Shown piece after piece: positions 48,401 to 60,541 of a DNA stretch of 64,000 nucleotides. The notes under the pieces were generated by a model. It ran no database searches. It was not told the origin of the DNA and saw only the letters and a program-made list of their open reading frames with translations. The stretch lies in NCBI GenBank assembly GCA_023333565.1, contig JAJKFH010003937.1, positions 1,192,001 through 1,256,000 of the forward strand. Reading direction: 5' to 3'. This DNA is from Puffinus mauretanicus (taxonomy: Eukaryota; Chordata; Aves; Procellariiformes; Procellariidae). The translations under genes and the position numbers were made by a program. Positions within the stretch are counted from its first letter, which is position 1. Every line of letters starts with the position of its first letter.

Positions 48401-51400
48401 AATAATTCACCGGGAGGGCTCGGTGAGCAGCGCTGCTGAAGCTGTCCTGGCACTCGCAGCGGGAGGGCTGCACAGCGAGGCAGCGGAGGGTTCCTCTCCC
48501 AGGTCCCCAAAGCGGTGGCCTGTGAGAAACCATCCGGTTGGCCAGTAACCCCCGTTAATTCCAGTGTACCACGCAGTATTCACCATGTGCAACACATGGC
48601 ACCTACTAGAAAGCAAGGAAATGGGCAAGAAGCCACTGCATGATACTAGTTTTTTGGGGCTGGGAAGAGTGGGGGCTGAAGTAAAAGAAACTTTGATCCG
48701 TGAAGGTGACAGAGAAGGTGTAACCTCTGCACCATGTCACCCTGCCAGCCAGGGCCCGAGAGACACAGAGCTCTCTTCACCAAGCCAACTTCTCAAGGTT
48801 TTGCATGGTACTGGGCTGAAGACAGACCAAAGTCAACTCACACAAGTGCTTAAAGAGCTTCCTTGTGCCTTCTCTTCTTGAGCCTCTGTCCTGGCATGGC
48901 GACCAAAGGCTTGGATCACTTTCCACACAGTGACTCAAAAGTTACGATTTTGCAGATGCAGAGGAAAAAGTGTTCTCCACTGCTTCTGACATTGTTAGTG
49001 AAGCAATGAACTTCCAGCGCCAGCTTCCCTCTTAAGTCTGTCTACCATCCTGACAAAGTATGTAGACATTACACAAGTCATTACTCACGTTATCCATACT
49101 ATACATATATGGTGAAATTCTAATGGCTGAAGTCAGAGAGACTTTACCCTCGATCCAGCAGAACGATGATTTCATGAGCCGTTATCCTACTCACATAACA
49201 GAGGACAACACTTTGTTTTTTCTAATGTGACATTTGACCTTCAACTAATCCGAGTAAAGATACCGCTGTTACTAAAGTTTAATTTAATTGACAATAAAGT
49301 GAAACGACCCAGTCCTACAGTTCATGAATGTATTGCAAGCTCTCCAAACGGCCATGAAGCAAAAGTAAAGGCTGATGGAGGCAAGAGGAAATACCCATGG
49401 GCTGCCTGCAGGCACACTGGCTTCCCGGGGGAAATCGGTTGTCTTTGAACTGGCTAAGACACAGATAAAGGAGGAACAATCTCTTCCTGTTATTAAAGTC
49501 TTGTCAAGTTTGTACACTGCTGATCAAAGGAGGTAGGTGAGACAATAGGAGAAAGAAAGTGCAGTGAAAGCATGAGATCCTAAAATTTGACAGAGAAAAA
49601 TTGGAGAGCTACAACTCTCAGTACAAAGGAAATGCATCAGACCTCAAACGCATGTTCAGGTTAGATTTTCAAGTCGTTTTCTCAGTGGTGTAAAGCCTTA
49701 AACATTAGTTTCCTGTGAAATGAGTGCCTTAGATGTTTTAGTTAGGTCATCAAAATAGCCTCCTATATGGGATATATTGGACATTGAAAATTTCATTTAT
49801 CCCAAGTAGTTATTTCATAGTCTCAGTGGGACAACATGCAGAGAAAGATTTTCCTTTCATGAACACCCCAGCAAAGACAAATCTTCCATCCACGTGTTGT
49901 AGAATTTTTGAAATTCAAAGGTCAGCCCCAAATATTGAAGATTTAATCAGCTTCATGCCTTTGCCCATTGCCAAATATAGACAAAAATGTAATAAAAATT
50001 ACTACATGGAGAGTAATAAATTGACCTCTTATCTAGAGGAGTTTCATATTGTTGCAATATGTCTCCTGTTTGGTACAATACTAGGACAAATCATATCTCC
50101 GTCAGGGTAAACTGGTATGCATGTGGTCTGTAGGCTGTGGTAAAAGAATGGCAAGAGATTTGTGTGATCCTTCTAGGACTGGTCATTTGTGGATAAAATT
50201 CAATTTTTGATTAAGATAAGGCCTTTAGGTTCTCTCAAGGATCAGGGCCTCGTGTACAAGCACTTTGCCTTTGTCCCCATGAGGTTATGGGACAATGCAA
50301 AGACAGGAGAGGTTTGGTGAACTGGTGTCCCCGTGGTCACATAGGACCCAGGGGTCTGGGTTAGCAGCCTGTTGCTCTTTCTGCTGGGCCATGCTTCTTC
50401 ACAGAGTTGCCTCTGCCTTTAATATATATAAAATACAACGGATGTTCTGTGGTTTTATGTGCTTGATGACGGAGCAAATGCCAAAGGAGGACTGATCTTC
50501 TAAACCCAGACCTCGCACTGTCAAAGTTCACTGGTGATAACTGATATTTATTAGTAGTGCTTATTGCTAATTTATAATGTAGTCTGTCATTGAAATATTA
50601 GAAACCAAACTTGCAGTCCCTGTCATTAGGAGCTCACAGGCAACACATTCATTTCCTCTACAGTGACAAAATATGCACAGCATATTCTTTCCTCCCAATT
50701 TGTATAAAATGAAGCTATTTCATGGATCCATCTTGCTCTCTTAGGTAGGTATGATAAATAAATCCAGAAGCATTCAGTAAATATCCTCAGCTTCAGGGAT
50801 TACCAGCAGGGGAATCAATTATGTAAATTACTTGGGCCTTTCGAGTTAGATATACATACTGAGACTCAAATCGGTCATCAAGAGAAAACTTCAGCTTTCT
50901 CCTGAAATCTAGAAAGCTTTTTCACTTGATTGTAGATTTAAGCCCTTTTTAGCTGCTACATTTTTCCTCTAAACACTGGGAGTTTAAACTTACTGATAAC
51001 AATGTTTTATTTACCCAAGAAACTTGTACACCACAGAATAGCTTGATGGGAAAAGGCAAAGCAATGAGTAAACTGCGAAGCATAGGACTAGGAATGCTTC
51101 GCTCATTTAGCCCAATTACTGAAGTACATGCCAAACTTGCTGCTTTAATTTCGCTTTCCCACACCGATACGAACGGTAGCAGCACCCTACCAAACTCTGG
51201 GGGGGAAAAGGGCTGGGCGGAGGGGGGGAGATGTCAGGTCTTGGAAGAAGGAGCTCAAGCACCACGCAGAGGAGACAGCGGGTCTCCTCTTGACAGTCCT
51301 GCAGCTACGCACTCCTGTATGCTTCTCCACTCCCCGGTAAAGAGATCCAGCAGAGCCAGTCCATAGTCTTGCCGGCTTCTCCTGCCCTTCAGGACATGCC

Positions 51401-53690
51401 CACCATTATCCTTTGTCCACCGTTTCCTCCACATCAGCTCCACATTGGCCCCCTCATGACAGGTCCACTGCAACGTCTACCCCATGCCACCCCCGAATCT
51501 GACCATTCGTATTCCATCACTGCTTCACTGAACTGTCTCCTTTCCAGTTATTTCACATTTATCCATCCCTTTGGGAGAATCCTCCTCTCCTGACTGTCAT
51601 CCCTAATCCTTTATCTCCAGATGCAAATTTCCTCCCTCCCTGTCTACCTGGGCTTGACGCCCTGTCACACCAGGGAATTACTCACGAGCAGAGCTTTTGA
51701 ATCCAGGAGGCACCACAGCTCGCTAAAGGGAAAAAAGCACACTGCTCCAGGAGACCATCCTGACAAACCCATAGCCTCCTGTGTTGCAAGGCAAGATAAA
51801 TGACTAAATTACCCAGTGCCTGTGCTGCTGGGCCTTGAATGATTTGTGCAGCTGGGGACCTTGCAGGATTGATTTGAGCCAAGGAGAAGGCTGAGCATGG
51901 GAAGGAGGAGTCAGTATCACCTTGACACCAAGTGGGCATGAGATTCCCCTCCACCACTGTCACAGAGTACCTGCCTCCCATATGTCACCAGGTTTTCCCT
52001 TCCTTTTTCCCTGTCCTTCCTAATCTACCAAGTCTTGCCATGCCTTTAGAAACTTCCCAGTTTTTCTTCTCAGTGCCTCCCAGCTCACATGACCTCTTCC
52101 TGGGGGCCTGCCTTTGAGCTAAGCTTTAAGCTGGCGTCATGCTAGGTACTGTCACATGGACACCCTGCTCAGGCCGTTGATGCTAGGACACCTTTCTCAT
52201 CTAGGGCTGTTGCTTCCTACCCAAGAAGGAAACTTGCTGAGGTTCTGGTGCCATGCAGCAAGATCTGCATCTTCTCTCCCATCTCCTTAGCCTACCTCTC
52301 CTAAGAGGGTAAAGGGCCCTCTTATTTAGAGAAGGGGTCACCTATAGATTTTTCGCATGTGGCTTTGGGTCCCTGCCTCAGGAAAAGACCAGACACTGAA
52401 GTCCTGCTCCTCATCCACTCAGCTTGAGGACATGTACTTGTGTTCTGGAGACAGGGGCTCACGGACAGACCTGGGCTCTGCACCCTGAACCCCTCCTCCT
52501 CCACTGAGTGCCTGTGTCGAGGACCTGGGTACCCAGCCAAACTGTCCCGGCTGTCTCTGATGACAGTCTTCTGTCTCTATTAGCCCTTTAAAACCTGGTT
52601 TAAGAAAACAAAACAAAAGAAAAGTGGAAGAGAAGGGGCCTTCCCGCGACACGCAAAGCTCTGACGCCGTGCAGGGTGACAGCTCTGCTGCTGAGCGGCT
52701 GAGCCCGAGTGTCTGCAATGAATAGCTGCTGTAAATCGAGCATGCACGGCGCTGGCAAGGGCTGCGAGCACAGGGGAAAAATCCGCCTAAGCATCTAGCT
52801 CTCGCACACGTGCAGAGGCACTTATTAAGCCACAATAACTGTGCTGCAGGGTATCTTTTGCCTTCTTATTGTGTGGAGATTAGGGCTTGGCTGCCTTGAT
52901 GAGAAAGCTGTCCCGATTCCTCACCACTTTCTCAGCATCCCCAGTTAAAACTGTTTTAAAGAGACAGGAAAAGCAATCAGAAAACTGTTCCCACTCCGTC
53001 CTTTAAAACCAACTTAATTTTAACACCTAATTATGTGCAATACAGACTCATTCCTATTTCCTTTGCCAAGGTACTTCTTGGTTTTGATCTCACAGGGTGC
53101 TCACCCTCACAGGGAGGGAGGCTTTGATTAGGAAGAAGCAAAGGCTGTTGAAGGGGAGAAAACTTGACTGAACAGCGAGAGCGGCAGGACGTTGCTGCCT
53201 CTGCCACTCACCTGCTCTATGACCTTGGGCATGTTACAGCGGCATTTGGGGCTTTGGTTTCCCTGCTTTTGAAGGAGGAGGGGAGGCAATCATTCTTCCT
53301 CCTACGCATCGTGCTTGGAGACACAGGACTGCAAAGTGCTAAACTAGAGCAGTAAAACCATTCCAGTAGCCTAATGACAGCTCCAGAGAAGTAGCAGAAT
53401 ATATCCATTTTTCCCCATCTTTTTGAGCACAGCTAATGAAGAGAAAAGAAAGCCCCTGCCCTGGCTGAGAGCAAGCAGCAACTGGGAAAGTGATGCACCG
53501 AAATGTAGGAAACACACTGGAGCATAGGAATTCGGTTACATGGCTGTTTGCAAATTAATGGCTAAATCAATTAAATGAAAGCATGGGATTTCTCTTGAGG
53601 AAAGTCTAGGCACAACCGCAAGGAGAAGGGGAGGGGTTGTGGAGTCGGGATGACATAATCACGTTTGCGAATCACCAGCAGTGTGCATGC
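45414..53690. other. Intergenic stretch upstream of GPR26
   Basis: No exon recognised. It becomes more GC-rich from about 51000, and 51170-52800 carries several chance frames. A short CTG run lies near 48244-48260 and a modestly CpG-rich patch at 48410-48500. The right end grades into the candidate GPR26 promoter. Confidence 0.5.
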
Positions 53691-53760
53691 TTTAATCCAT
53701 TAATGGGGTTTTTATCTGTGATCATAAAAAGCAGGTTACATTCAGCCTGGAAGGGAGTGA
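53691..53760 (+). promoter_or_regulatory. Candidate GPR26 core promoter
   Basis: CCATTAATGG (53697-53706) is a perfect palindrome with back-to-back homeodomain cores. CATAAAAAG (53723-53731) is TATA-like, and a TTCAGCC initiator-like motif lies at about 53741-53747. Transcription starting shortly downstream would give a 5' leader of about 450-480 nt. This is inferred from position and motifs only; a TATA-less start inside the GC-rich part near 54100 is an alternative. Confidence 0.4.
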
Positions 53761-53765
53761 GGGTT

Positions 53766-53839
53766 GGAGGAGAGGGGAGGGGAGAGAAAGAGCAAGAGAG
53801 CGAGAGAGAGAGAGACAGAAAGCAAGAGAGAAAGAGAGC
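53766..53839 (+). repeat. GA-rich purine tract
   Basis: About 74 bp of the plus strand is almost all purine, with GAGAGAGAGAGA at its core and AAAGAGCAAGAG-like flanks. It lies about 385 bp before the GPR26 start codon, within or just upstream of the likely 5' leader. Such tracts bind GAGA-type factors and can form triplex DNA. Confidence 0.8.
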
Positions 53840-53929
53840 ACAATTCACTCGGTGAATTGCTTGCAAGCTTGGGGCTGATAATTAGGGATCTCAGGAGAGC
53901 AGTTTCTCAGAATAACCTGCTTCCTTCGA

Positions 53930-53965
53930 ATGGACCGAATGGAGACAGTGGTTCAGTCCTGCTGA
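53930..53965 (+). other. Upstream ORF 1 in the GPR26 leader (11 codons)
   Basis: An ATG opens an 11-codon frame ending TGA, with a second ATG at its fourth codon. If the leader begins near 53750 this is the first ATG scanned. The product has no recognisable feature. Confidence 0.4.
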
Positions 53966-53992
53966 TATTTTTTAAGCCCTCCTTGCAGTTTG

Positions 53993-54211
53993 ATGGGCAT
54001 TCCCAGTGCTTTTGTGCACGTCTCGGAAAGCGTTGACGTGGAAAGGAGCAGCGAGGAGGGGGAGGTTGAAGAAAAAAACTGCAGCTCTTCTAAAAATACG
54101 GAGGGCATGCAAAAGTGCGAGCAGGCTGGGGAGGAGGGCGAGGTGAATGCGCCTCGCACCATGTTCCCCGGGTGCCGGCGCGGCGCAGTTTCGGAGATGT
54201 CCTTCCTGTGA
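53993..54211 (+). other. Upstream ORF 2 in the GPR26 leader (72 codons)
   Basis: This ATG frame ends at TGA 54209-54211, only 11 bases before the receptor's ATG. The predicted peptide is strongly acidic in its middle, with SSEEGEVEEK and EEGEVN stretches, followed by a Cys/Arg patch. The start context is weak (T at -3, G at +4). If translated it would limit receptor synthesis to reinitiation or leaky scanning. It could equally be a by-product of the GA-rich leader. Confidence 0.4.
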
Positions 54212-54222
54212 CTGGACGCACC

Positions 54223-54890
54223 ATGAGCATCTGGGAGGTGATCCTGGCTTTCGTGGTGGTGGTGCTGATGCTCGTGGCCCTGCTGGCCAACGTGCTGGTG
54301 CTGATGTGCTTCCTGTACAGCGCCGACATCCGCAAGCAGGTCCCGGGATTGTTCATCCTCAACCTCACCTTCTGCAACCTGTTGATGACTGTTTCGAACA
54401 TGCCCCTGACCTTGGCTGGGATCATTTACAAGAGTCAACCAGGAGGAGATCAGATCTGCCACATTGTGGGCTTCCTGGAGACTTTTCTCACCACGAACTC
54501 CATGTTGAGCATGGCAGCTTTGAGCATTGACAGGTGGATTGCTGTGGTCTTCCCTCTAAGTTATCACTCCAAAATGAGGTACAAAGATGCTGCTCTCATA
54601 CTGAGCTACACGTGGTTACACTCGGTGTCGTTCCCGATAGTGGCAGCTTCTCTCTCCTGGGTGGGTTTCCATCACCTCTATGCCTCCTGCACCCTGTACA
54701 ACAAGAGACCAGAGGATAGGACACAGTTTGTGATTTTCACTGGGGTCTTTCACACCCTCAGCTTCCTCCTCTCCCTTATAGTCCTGTGTTTCACATATCT
54801 AAAAGTGCTGAAGGTGGCACGGTTTCACTGTAAGCGGATTGACGTGATCACTATGCAGACCCTGGTGCTGCTTGTGGACATCCATCCCAG
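54223..54890 (+). CDS. GPR26: GPR26 coding exon 1 (TM1 to the third intracellular loop)
   Basis: This encodes residues 1-222 plus two bases of codon 223 of an orphan class A GPCR; mammalian GPR26 is brain-enriched and constitutively raises cAMP. The ATG has A at -3, and the protein aligns with the mammalian start. Visible features are TM1 about 7-31, TM2 about 42-66, NMPLTLAG at 59-66, Cys79 and Cys156 for the conserved disulfide, SMLSMAALSIDRW at the end of TM3, TM4 about 122-145 with Trp131, and TM5 about 168-194. Family oddities are Asn52 where class A usually has Asp (2.50) and DRW in place of DRY (103-105). The exon ends CATCCCAG|GTAAGG with phase 2. GPR78 is the closest alternative, but the TM3 and TM4 sequences fit GPR26 much better. 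Confidence 0.94.
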
Positions 54891-57800
54891 GTAAGGTGCC
54901 TGTGTGTTCAGCAAGTGAGACTATTCACCGCAGAGGAAGCGAGGTCGGGTTCGGTGTTATGTTAAATACAGTCTGTTCTGCATCGCGGCAGGGGATGGGG
55001 AGGGGGAGAAAACAAGCATCCTTCTTGCCAGTTTCTATTCTGCATGTTTCTTTTTAGTTGTGTTTATTTTTCCGGTTGTGGAAGCAACTCTTTGTTATGC
55101 TTAAGGGCTTGTTTTGGGAGGGAGAGCAAAGAAACAGGCAGTTTTGGCTGAGCATGCACTTCCCTTCAAGATAGTGATCAGATCGCTGCCCTTTGTCTCC
55201 GAAGGTGGATTTAGTGGTCGATAGATTTGCATTTTTCGGCACTGTCAGCCCAAAACGCTGCTGGATCCCTGAGAGGGAGCAGGCTGAGGCTGCACATGTC
55301 CCTTCACTCGGAGTTCAGAAGGGAAACTGGGAGCTGCGTACCGCTCCTTCGCCCGGCGCTTTCCCTATTGCTGTGCTCTCTGCAACTTTATCTTTCCTGA
55401 AGGCAGAATCATAAAGGAATAACATCTGCAAAATGCATTCGCTTGGATGCCTATACTTAAATCCAAGTGAGAGACACTTCAGTAGCAATGTTAATTTGAC
55501 AAGCGAGGGATGTATAAAGTTCATTTCAAATTAGTCTTTAAGCACAGGAGGAGAAAAGTCTCCGGGGGCTGGGAGGATAATGGGCTTGAAGGCAAGGGTA
55601 TGAATGTGTGCTGGGATGCTGTGCAGAAGAGTCACATCGGGGATTATGCACAAACTATAAATCTTGCTTGAATAGTCTATGTCTGGATCTGGTAGGGATG
55701 CAGATTCGGCTGGAGGAGGGAGGGTGGGACAGACAGTTTTCCCTGGGCCAGTAAGGGGAACATAGTGGTAAAGCTGAAGGAGAGAAAGTCTTGCTGGATG
55801 GAAGCCCAAGGACGGTGCTGGACAGGCAATGATCCTGGCGAGGAGCTGGGGAAGGTGCCCGGTGCCCGGGGGAGAAGGAAGTCAGCGTGTGCTGTGAGTA
55901 CGCGATGGCTCTGCCCACGAGAAGCAGAGAGGAGGAAATGGAGAGGACCAAAACAGGCACAGCTGGAAGGACGCGGGACCAGGCTGGTGAGAAAGGAGCA
56001 GCAGGAGAAGCCAGAGTGATCTGCCTGGGAAATGGGGATTTGAGAAATGAGCCTGCACAGGTGATGCAGGACGGAGCGGGACGGGGTGGCTGATGGATCA
56101 GCGTGTCCTGGCTGAGGGCTGAGAGGCTGCGATGAGCTGGGGCGGAGGGGACTAAGACTATGACTGGGACGGGGTGGCAGAGTCAACGAGCGAGCTCTGG
56201 AAAGGGGAAAACAGAGGCACTGGTCACAGTGTGGAAAGAAATCAGCCTGGTGTGCTCAGAGGAACTAGTTTGGCTTAGGGCTTAGTGTGGCTGGAGCAGG
56301 TGATTGGAAAAGGAAAAATCTGATGGTTTTGCCTGGAAAAAAAAGGAAAAAATGGTTTGGCTGTGTAGGGTGACAGAGCGGCTGTGAGGGATGTGTGTGC
56401 TGCTTGGGAGACAGTCAGAGACTGGATCTTAAGGTTCAGACTGTTTGTCAGAGACTGAAGGGAAGGGAAATGTCTTTCAGAAAAATGCTGGCAGTGCGGG
56501 GAGCTGTCTGATACGGGGGAAGAAGTTTGTCTGGAAGAGAGGAAAGCCGAGAACAGTTGAAGAGGGCAGTCCTACGCCAGACATCCTACCTGACCCCCCT
56601 TGCTGTCCTTTGCTCTGCAAGCTGGAGGCGAACACCAGCTCCCTCCCTTTGCAGCCAGCCAGGAGCAGAGCTGCGGGACTGAAAGCACATGTGGCCGTCC
56701 TCAGAAAAAGGTCATATTTGGGGGATTCCTAAGCCTAAGGCAAATCAGTCTGGAAGAATCAGGGCAGGACAGGACACTGTTAGAGGAACAGAAACATTTG
56801 CTCAAAATTCTCCAGTTAAGCTGTTTTATCTGTCCCTTAACCAAGAATGTGGAGCAGAACTTTGGGCAAGTCCCGTTACTGTTCTTGAGAAACACATGTA
56901 TAAATCTTCCCTTATCCACCAAGAGGAAAAAACACCCATCTGCCCTACGTGCTGTCTGGTTGCTAAACTGTGCCTCGACTGGTCTTAGTTCCTGCACGCA
57001 CCGTGAGATGTGGTGGTTACTCCCAGGACAGTGCCACAGACCCACTGGGCTATTTGAAATAGCAATCGTTATGCCTAATGCTTAAAGTATGCCTGGACTG
57101 CCCAGCAAAGCTTAGAAAAAGGGCAAAAATCTCAATGGTATTTCTCCTCCTCTGCATTTTTTCTGGTCTAGGTTAATTTGAGGATGTTCCTGCATCATCT
57201 CACTGAGGGGTGGATTCAATGGGGCTGTGGGAATGATACCTCCTTTCTTCAGAGGAGACAGAGTTGTATAGGCACTTTGCTGCGAGTAATCTATTACTAA
57301 TCGTTATTTATCTCTTGCACCAGCTTATTCTAGTGCTTCTCTCTAAGAAAAGAGAGTTTTAGCTTCTTTTCTAGACTACAGAAATAGTGGCTGATTTGGC
57401 CTATAGTGGTGCTGCCTTAACCGGTGACAGCTACCGCCGCCGAAAGGGTCAGAGCTCGGATTGCCTCCCCTACTGTGAGAGCTACACAAAGGCTGCAGGT
57501 CTCCTGGAGCAGTCAGTGACGTTCATAAAGCTCTGACATAACAAAGGCATCATTTGAATTATATAAGTGGTATACATACAGGCAATTTCAGTGTTTACTA
57601 TGGTACCTAACAGCATAGATATGGATGTTGGGAGAAGGCACATGAGAGAACAAAGTTCTTTCCTTAGTGCCACCTTAGACTACCCTGATTTTTCTGGCTT
57701 TTTGCACAGTCTAGTTTCAACACTGAGAAATGTGTACAGACAACTTTCTGCTTCCTATGACTCAGAATCCACCCGCAAGGGGGTCTAGCGAGAGGCGTTA

Positions 57801-60427
57801 TGACAGATGGCTTTATTACCTGTGACTTGGAAAGACACGAGCGATCTTCTGAAGATCATTCAAGACGAGTACAAAGGAAAACTCTAAATACCACACAAAA
57901 TCGTGTGAATGTTTAGGGCACATGTTCTTTCAAGTTAGCTTAGGCATTTTTACTGGGTACTGCTTTTTCTTGACTCTGTTCTTAAGACCAAGTTATCTTA
58001 GGTATTGTGAGAGGTTTGGGCAAGACTTCACTTAAGTGCTTAACCTATGTGTTTCTTCACCCAAATTATCTATACTATCTTTTTGGTGTATCCAGCTTTA
58101 CAGATCTTAAGGTCCAGTATCTCATAAACTTTGTTTAAAATACCAAACCTTCAAAGGGATATATCTCAGATTTTCCAGGATATTAAAATCTTTAAAGGAA
58201 AGCTTAGTCAATTATCCAGTTCTATTACTAGTGTCACTACTAGAACTTGCATATATGTTCTTATCTTAGTGCATAAAAGTGTGTGCAAAAGCAAAATACC
58301 CATCTGTGTACATTGTCTATATGAAGGAATGAGATAAAATACCTTCCTCTGTGATGTAGTATTTATTAGTTACGTCTGGAAAGGCTGAAAAAAAGAAATT
58401 GGTTGAAGTGTATCAGGACTGCCCAAATCATGTGTGAGCTCCAGGAGTCAGACAGCTTTGTATGTGCCAGTAGAGAAAAGATACAACTGGGGAAACTGTT
58501 AGAGACAAAAAATACACCACCCTCTACACCCTAACACCATCCTAATTGAACCTATTTTAGAGATTTCTTTTCCTATATCGCCATGTGCCTGGGATACTAT
58601 GAATTTAACAACACAGGTCTTAAGCAAAGCTGTCAAACCTCTAAGATCATCTGTCTGCACCTAAAAATACTCCAAGTTCTCCAGCTCTTGCAGAACTGAA
58701 AGCACATAGGTTCCCTTGAAAAGGTGGGGGTTTTTTTCCTTCTCAGCTGCCATTTCTCGCTGCAAATAACTCAGACATAGAACATGTAACCCTTTTGGAT
58801 GTGTTTTCATTCTACTTAGGCATATTCTTTGAGAGTGAGACAATTTGTTATTTCAAGCAGAAAAACCTTTTCCTCCAGTATTTTGTTCATTTTGCCATCA
58901 TGGTAGCTGCTCTGGGGACTGGCAGTGTAAGACCATATATAAAACGGATCGATGGAAACATGTTTTCCTTAACGCAACCAAAAGGTAACAGAAGAACTCA
59001 CTGCCACAGGGATCATCGAAGAACACTGAGATGCATTTAGACGATGATCAAACATTTGCAGGTACAGCAAACAACATAAGGGTATGGCCATAAACCTCGC
59101 AGCTATTAACATATGTGCGTGTGGAACCTGACCGTGAGTCATCGATTGCCAATTTACAATAAAAACAGAGAGACCAATGCCAAGCAGTTACAAAATGCAG
59201 CACATGGACCAGACCATTCGGTTTGCCCGAGACATGGGATTGCTTTACCACGAGACCTGTGCAATAAGTCAACAAGCAGCAGCACTGCTATGTGCGTAGA
59301 GAGGGATTCCAGGAGCGCAGGCTGGCTTTGGGTTTGCTCTTTCCCAAAGGGAAAGTTCAGATACAGACGGCCCTGGGGCTCTGGGAGATACAACCAGTGC
59401 TGCCCATCCAACCTACCTGCCTGGAGAAGTCAGTAACGCATCCACTTCCCTCAAAATGCACAGCCAGCACAGGAGTTACACAAGTGGGTAGAGGAGGAGG
59501 AGGGGATTTCACTCTTTTGGCAAGCAAAGGTGCTGCTTTCAAAGGGGATTTCCCACAGTAGAAGCGCAGTCTCAGCCCCGAGCTCCCAACACCTTGCTGG
59601 CACACCAAGGGTCTTAGCAGCATTCTGGTGGCCTGATCAGACCACCACCGGGAAACTCAAAGGAGAAGTTCTTGTCCTAAAATGCCACAGGTAGGAAAAA
59701 ACCCAGGGTGTGACTATTTTGTATCCGTTTAGTCGGGAACAAGGCTGGTTTGAGGCGAGGGGTCAGAACATCACAGCGCCGTGGATCTGTTCTATAATTC
59801 CCAGCTTTGCAAAGCGTTCAGCACGGCGGCTGTGCAGAGCTGCACAGGCTGCTGTAAGATTTATGGCCACACGGTTCACAGCTATGGGATAGAGCGATTG
59901 CTCCAATGTTGGACTGAATGTTCAGAGCATGTTTTTTCCTGTTATGATTTTATTGTATTTTATTGCTTATCTTGCTGGGAAGTTTCTCCTATCATAGTGG
60001 TGTTGGAATTGCTGTTTCTAGGGAAGTAGCATGCTGCCTACTCCACTCTGGATATTTTCCACATCTCTGAATATCATGAGGCAAACTCTGGCTTGTAATT
60101 ACAGCTTACAGTTATTCAAAAAGGAGCTGCAATTGAATTCAAGGCTGAATTCCACCAATTTGACTATATATAAATTGATATAACGGGGTGCGTGCATATA
60201 AATATATAACCATGTGTTTCTCAGTAGTTGTTTTTGGAGGGTAAGGCGATCATACAATGCATTAATACTCGCTATTGTGCCATATAAATGCAGTGCACCT
60301 GGTATTGGCTTATGTGAATACAGCACTTACTGGAATGATTGATTTCCATCATTCCATAAGTAAAGCCATTAAAATCTGCTACCTGATATTATGATTCATG
60401 TTTTTGTTTGTGTTGAATGTCACACAG
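54891..60427 (+). other. GPR26: GPR26 intron 1 (5537 bp)
   Basis: The intron begins GTAAGG and ends TGTCACACAG. The phase is 2 on both sides, and joining restores the Ser codon AG|C in the conserved HPSVRERCLEEQ stretch. The first 2 kb is purine- and G-rich on the plus strand, then it becomes AT-rich. No mobile element or nested gene was recognised. Confidence 0.9.
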
Positions 60428-60541
60428 CGTAAGAGAGCGTTGTCTAGAAGAACAAAAGAGACGGAGGCAGCGAGCAACAAAGAAAATAAGTACCTTTATC
60501 GGTACTTTTATACTTTGTTTTGCACCTTACGTAATTACAAG
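60428..60541 (+). CDS. GPR26: GPR26 coding exon 2 (third loop end and TM6)
   Basis: This 114 bp exon completes Ser223 and encodes residues 224-260 plus two bases of the next codon. It carries the basic stretch EEQKRRRQRATKK at the foot of TM6 (about 230-242), typical of G-protein-coupling surfaces. TM6 follows with CFAPYVIT (253-260), where Phe replaces the usual Trp of the CWxP switch. The acceptor is CACACAG and the donor G|GTAAGT. Its phase matches exon 1. It was too short to stand out as an open frame and was found by following the receptor family across the intron. Confidence 0.94.

Noticed and set aside
54115..54222. 36-codon N-terminal extension of the GPR26 frame
   Set aside because: The extension has no in-frame ATG; it would need GTG. 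The protein from 54223 aligns with the mammalian start, and the extra residues are GC-biased leader sequence.
53953..54462. 169-codon minus-strand frame opposite GPR26
   Set aside because: It is antisense to a strongly conserved receptor exon; its His/Gln-rich product is a shadow of hydrophobic codons.
54223..60541. GPR78 rather than GPR26
   Set aside because: SMLSMAALSIDRW, the TWLH motif in TM4 and RCLEEQKRRRQRATKK fit GPR26; GPR78 differs in these blocks.
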